From CAZRZN01 sp964604565 (GTDB lineage: Bacteria > Pseudomonadota > Alphaproteobacteria > Rhodobacterales > Rhodobacteraceae): a stretch of 17,533 bases of DNA. The stretch covers positions 1 through 17,533 of the forward strand of contig CAZRZN010000063.1 in the NCBI GenBank assembly GCA_964604565.1, given 5' to 3'. The notes beneath the pieces are model-generated. The model was not told where the DNA came from, searched no databases, and saw only the letters and a program-made list of their open reading frames with translations. A program made the position numbers and the translations under genes. Of this stretch, positions 14,827 to 17,533 are shown piece after piece (within the stretch, counting starts at the first letter, position 1; the number at the start of each line of letters is the position of its first letter).

Positions 14827-16148
14827 TGGACACGCCAAAGACCGAACCCCGCCAAAGCTGGACCTTCTCGCGCGAGGTGAACGCAGAGATCCGCCGCGCG
14901 GCCGAAACAGGCATCTACGATATTCGCGGCGGCGGCGCGAAACGGCGGGTGCCGCATTTCGACGACCTGCTGGTTCTAGGCGCCTCAATTTCGCGCTACC
15001 CGCTCGAAGGATATCGCGAGAAGTGTGATACGTCGGTGGTGCTTGGCACGCGCTTCGCCTCGAAACCGATCGAACTGAAAATCCCGATCATGATTGCAGG
15101 CATGTCTTTTGGCGCGCTTTCGGGAAACGCCAAGGAGGCTTTGGGCCGCGGGGCAACCATGGCAGGCACCTCGACCACCACAGGCGACGGTGGCATGACG
15201 GAGGAAGAGCGCGGCCATTCCGAGAAACTGGTCTACCAGTATCTGCCTTCGCGCTACGGCATGAACCCGGACGACCTGCGCCGCGCCGACGCGATAGAGG
15301 TTGTGGTCGGTCAGGGCGCCAAGCCCGGCGGTGGCGGGATGCTTCTGGGTCAGAAGATCACCGAACGCGTGGCGGGGATGCGCGATCTGCCGGTTGGGAT
15401 AGACCAGCGGTCGGCCTGCCGCCACCCGGACTGGACCGGGCCGGATGATCTGGAAATCAAAATCCTCGAACTGCGTGAGATCACCGGCTGGGAAAAGCCG
15501 ATCTACATCAAGATTGGTGGCGCGCGCCCCTATTACGACACAGCGCTTGCGGTCAAGGCAGGGGCCGATGTTGTCGTTCTGGACGGAATGCAGGGCGGCA
15601 CCGCCGCCACGCAGGACGTTTTCATCGAACACGTGGGACAGCCGACGCTGGCCTGCATCCGCCCTGCCGTTCAGGCGTTGCAGGAACTGGGCATGCACCG
15701 CGAGGTGCAGCTTGTCGTGTCCGGCGGCATCCGCAACGGCGCGGACGTGGCCAAGGCGTTGGCGCTGGGGGCGGATGCGGTCGCCATCGGCACCGCGGCC
15801 CTTGTGGCGCTGGGCGACAATGATCCGAAGTGGGAGGTCGAGTATCAGGAGCTTGGCACCACGGCGGGCGCCTATGACGACTGGCACGAGGGGCGCGACC
15901 CCGCCGGCATCACGACACAGGACACCGACCTCATGAAACGGCTCGATCCCATAGAGGGCGGGCGCCGCCTGCGCAATTACCTGAACGTGATGACGCTGGA
16001 ATGCCAGACCCTCGCCCGGGCCTGCGGCAAGAGCCATGTCCACAACCTCGAACCCGAAGACCTCTGCGCGCTGACAATAGAAGCCGCCGCCATGACCCAA
16101 GTGCCGCTGGCCGGAACCAACTGGTGGCCCGGAAAGGGCGGTTTCTGA
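14826..16148 (+). CDS. mgsC/glxD: N-methylglutamate synthase subunit C / GlxD, FMN glutamate-synthase-like domain
   Basis: A 440-residue protein with the FMN-binding TIM barrel of glutamate synthase (Glu_synthase domain), the part that reduces or aminates 2-oxoglutarate in GltB. Visible blocks are the N-terminal DLLVLGASISRYPLEGY, IMIAGMSFGALSGNAKEAL (88-106), TTTGDGGM (117-124), GQGAKPGGGGML (162-173), VVLDGMQGGTAATQ (250-263) and the phosphate-binding SGGIRNGADVAKALALGADA (299-318) with IGTAALVALG. The cysteines that bind the 3Fe-4S cluster in GltB directly after this last block are absent; Cys393 and Cys400 occur 60-70 residues later. The ATG at 14826 overlaps the mgsB stop. In methylotrophs the MgsABC complex makes N-methylglutamate from methylamine (or gamma-glutamylmethylamide) and glutamate; a rhizobial glx-type role is possible. 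Confidence 0.9.
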   Translation: MDTPKTEPRQSWTFSREVNAEIRRAAETGIYDIRGGGAKRRVPHFDDLLVLGASISRYPLEGYREKCDTSVVLGTRFASKPIELKIPIMIAGMSFGALSGNAKEALGRGATMAGTSTTTGDGGMTEEERGHSEKLVYQYLPSRYGMNPDDLRRADAIEVVVGQGAKPGGGGMLLGQKITERVAGMRDLPVGIDQRSACRHPDWTGPDDLEIKILELREITGWEKPIYIKIGGARPYYDTALAVKAGADVVVLDGMQGGTAATQDVFIEHVGQPTLACIRPAVQALQELGMHREVQLVVSGGIRNGADVAKALALGADAVAIGTAALVALGDNDPKWEVEYQELGTTAGAYDDWHEGRDPAGITTQDTDLMKRLDPIEGGRRLRNYLNVMTLECQTLARACGKSHVHNLEPEDLCALTIEAAAMTQVPLAGTNWWPGKGGF

Positions 16149-16182
16149 CCCGCCCGCACCCTGACACGACCGCGGCGGGGTG
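16149..16182 (+). repeat. GC-rich hairpin between mgsC and gmaS/glnT
   Basis: In the 75-bp gap, CCCGCC (16149-16154) can pair with GGCGGG (16174-16179), and alternatively CACCC (16157-16161) with GGGTG (16178-16182). There is no T tract. It could attenuate or stabilise the transcript between the mgs genes and the synthetase gene, giving different amounts of each. Confidence 0.3.
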
Positions 16183-16223
16183 ATCCGGCGCAGTCCCCCC
16201 GACAGACAGGAAGGATACACACC

Positions 16224-17528
16224 ATGACGGATCTCGCCGCCTTCGCCGCTGACAAGGGCGTGAAATATTTCATGATCTCCTTCACCGATCTTTTCGGTGG
16301 CCAGCGGGCCAAGCTTGTGCCGGCGCAGGCCATCGCGGACATGCAGGTTGATGGCGCCGGGTTTGCGGGCTTCGCCACCTATCTCGACATGACGCCCGCC
16401 CATCCCGACATGCTGGCTGTGCCTGACCCCGCCACAGCGATCCAACTGCCATGGAAGCCCGATGTCGCCTGGGTCGCCGCGAATTGCGTGATGGAGGACA
16501 GTGAGGTCGCGCAGGCGCCGCGCAACGTGCTGCGCAAACTTGTGGCCGAGGCAGAGGCCGAAGGTCTGCGGGTCAAGACCGGCGTCGAGGCGGAGTTCTT
16601 CTTGCTGACACCGGAGGGCGACACGATATCCGATCCCGCCGACACGGCGGCCAAACCCTGCTACGACCAGCAGGCCGTCATGCGCCGCTATGACGTGATT
16701 GCGGAAATCTGCGATTACATGCTGGATATGGGCTGGGGCCCCTACCAGAACGATCATGAGGATGCGAACGGCCAGTTCGAGATGAACTGGGAATTCGACG
16801 ATGCGCTGACCACTGCCGACCGTCACAGCTTTTTCAAGTTCATGGTGAAATCCGTGGCCGAAAAGCATGGACTGCGTGCCACCTTCATGCCCAAGCCTAT
16901 AGAACAGCTGACCGGCAACGGATGCCACGCGCATGTTTCGGTCTGGGATCTGGCCGGCAAGGTCAATGCGTTTGCCGATGACAGCAAGGAACTGGGCCTG
17001 TCCGATCAGGGACGGCATTTTCTGGGCGGCATCATGAAGCACGCCACCGCCATGGCGTCGATCACCAACCCGACCGTCAACAGCTACAAGCGGATCAACG
17101 CGCCGCGCACCCTGTCCGGCGCGACATGGGCGCCCAACAGCGTGACGTGGACGGGCAACAACCGCACCCACATGGTGCGCGTGCCCGGGCCCGGCCGGTT
17201 CGAACTGCGTCTGCCGGATGGGGCGGCGAACCCCTACCTGCTTCAGGCCGTAATCATCGCGGCGGGCCTGTCCGGCCTGCGATCAAAGGCGGATCCCGGC
17301 CCGCGCTACGACATTGACATGTATGCCGAAGGCCACACCGTCACGGACGCCCCCAAGCTGCCGTTGAACATGCTGGACGCGATCCGCGCGCTGGACGCGG
17401 ACGAGGGTCTGAAAACCGCCATGGGGGCGGAATTCTCTGCCTCCTATATCAAGATGAAGCATCAGGAATGGGACAGTTTTGCCGCGCATTTCTCGCAGTG
17501 GGAAAGGGACAACACGCTCGATATCTGA
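16224..17528 (+). CDS. glnT/gmaS: Gamma-glutamylmethylamide synthetase / type III-like glutamine synthetase
   Basis: A 434-residue ATP-dependent glutamate-amine ligase of the glutamine synthetase superfamily. In methylotrophs the close homologue GmaS joins methylamine to glutamate; in rhizobia GlnT is called type III glutamine synthetase. Visible motifs are FTDLFGGQRAKLVP (20-33, beta-grasp domain), VEAEFFL with Glu122/Glu124, HEDANGQFEMNWE (178-190), GNGCHAHVSVWD (231-242) with His235 and His237, NPTVNSYKRINAP (282-294), TGNNRTHMVRVP (310-321) with Arg314, and FELRLPDGAANPYLLQ (326-341) with Glu327 and Arg329. HEDANGQFE and TGNNRTH fall where, as I recall, PCR primers for marine gmaS genes were placed. 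AGGAAGGA at 16208-16215 is eight bases before the ATG. The gene follows mgsABC, which favours the GmaS role; residues alone do not settle it. It ends five bases before the window end. Confidence 0.92.
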   Translation: MTDLAAFAADKGVKYFMISFTDLFGGQRAKLVPAQAIADMQVDGAGFAGFATYLDMTPAHPDMLAVPDPATAIQLPWKPDVAWVAANCVMEDSEVAQAPRNVLRKLVAEAEAEGLRVKTGVEAEFFLLTPEGDTISDPADTAAKPCYDQQAVMRRYDVIAEICDYMLDMGWGPYQNDHEDANGQFEMNWEFDDALTTADRHSFFKFMVKSVAEKHGLRATFMPKPIEQLTGNGCHAHVSVWDLAGKVNAFADDSKELGLSDQGRHFLGGIMKHATAMASITNPTVNSYKRINAPRTLSGATWAPNSVTWTGNNRTHMVRVPGPGRFELRLPDGAANPYLLQAVIIAAGLSGLRSKADPGPRYDIDMYAEGHTVTDAPKLPLNMLDAIRALDADEGLKTAMGAEFSASYIKMKHQEWDSFAAHFSQWERDNTLDI

Positions 17529-17533
17529 GCGGC

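Noticed and set aside
14985..17171. A 728-codon open frame on the minus strand across mgsC and the synthetase gene
   Set aside because: It spans two well-supported genes and their gap on the opposite strand and has no recognisable domain.

Overview
The window looks like chromosomal DNA of a GC-rich alphaproteobacterium, most likely Rhodobacteraceae (Roseobacter group). The reasons are GC-rich codon use throughout, the gpmI-envC-ctpA-(terminator)-rppH order that I know from this family, and a methylotrophy-type gene set of the kind found in marine roseobacters. Taxonomy is inferred from gene content only. I see no rRNA, tRNA, insertion sequence, phage gene or CRISPR array.

Layout. 1-184: no gene recognised, only a hairpin after the first gene. 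185-931 (-): MipA/OmpV-type outer-membrane protein, separated by a 287-bp divergent spacer from 1219-5190 (+), a tightly packed unit of gpmI (glycolysis), envC (activator of peptidoglycan amidases) and ctpA (periplasmic S41 protease), closed by a strong intrinsic terminator. 5432-6399 (+): rppH (RNA 5'-end processing) overlapping a small secreted six-cysteine protein of unknown function. 6532-12165 (-): a secreted MltB-family lytic transglycosylase, rnr (RNase R), dapE (lysine/diaminopimelate synthesis) and a 106-residue protein of unknown function, with a 319-bp gap upstream of dapE.

12454-17528 (+): a HTH-cupin regulator followed by four genes that read as mgsA-mgsB-mgsC (glxB-glxC-glxD) and gmaS/glnT. 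These encode a glutamine amidotransferase-like subunit, a GXGXG beta-helix subunit and an FMN glutamate-synthase-like subunit, which together form N-methylglutamate synthase in methylotrophs. The last gene is a glutamine-synthetase homologue that in methylotrophs makes gamma-glutamylmethylamide from methylamine and glutamate. Together they would move the nitrogen (and methyl group) of methylamine onto glutamate. The N-methylglutamate dehydrogenase genes (mgdABCD) expected to complete the pathway are not in the window and may lie just past its right end.

The most interesting non-coding structure is between the regulator and mgsA: three TTTCC/GGAAA half-sites in alternating orientation exactly 10 bp apart, followed by two hairpins that share two bases. 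I read this as the probable operator and leader of the methylamine genes. A shared theme of the left two thirds is the cell envelope: MipA, EnvC, CtpA, the lytic transglycosylase and DapE all concern outer membrane or peptidoglycan.
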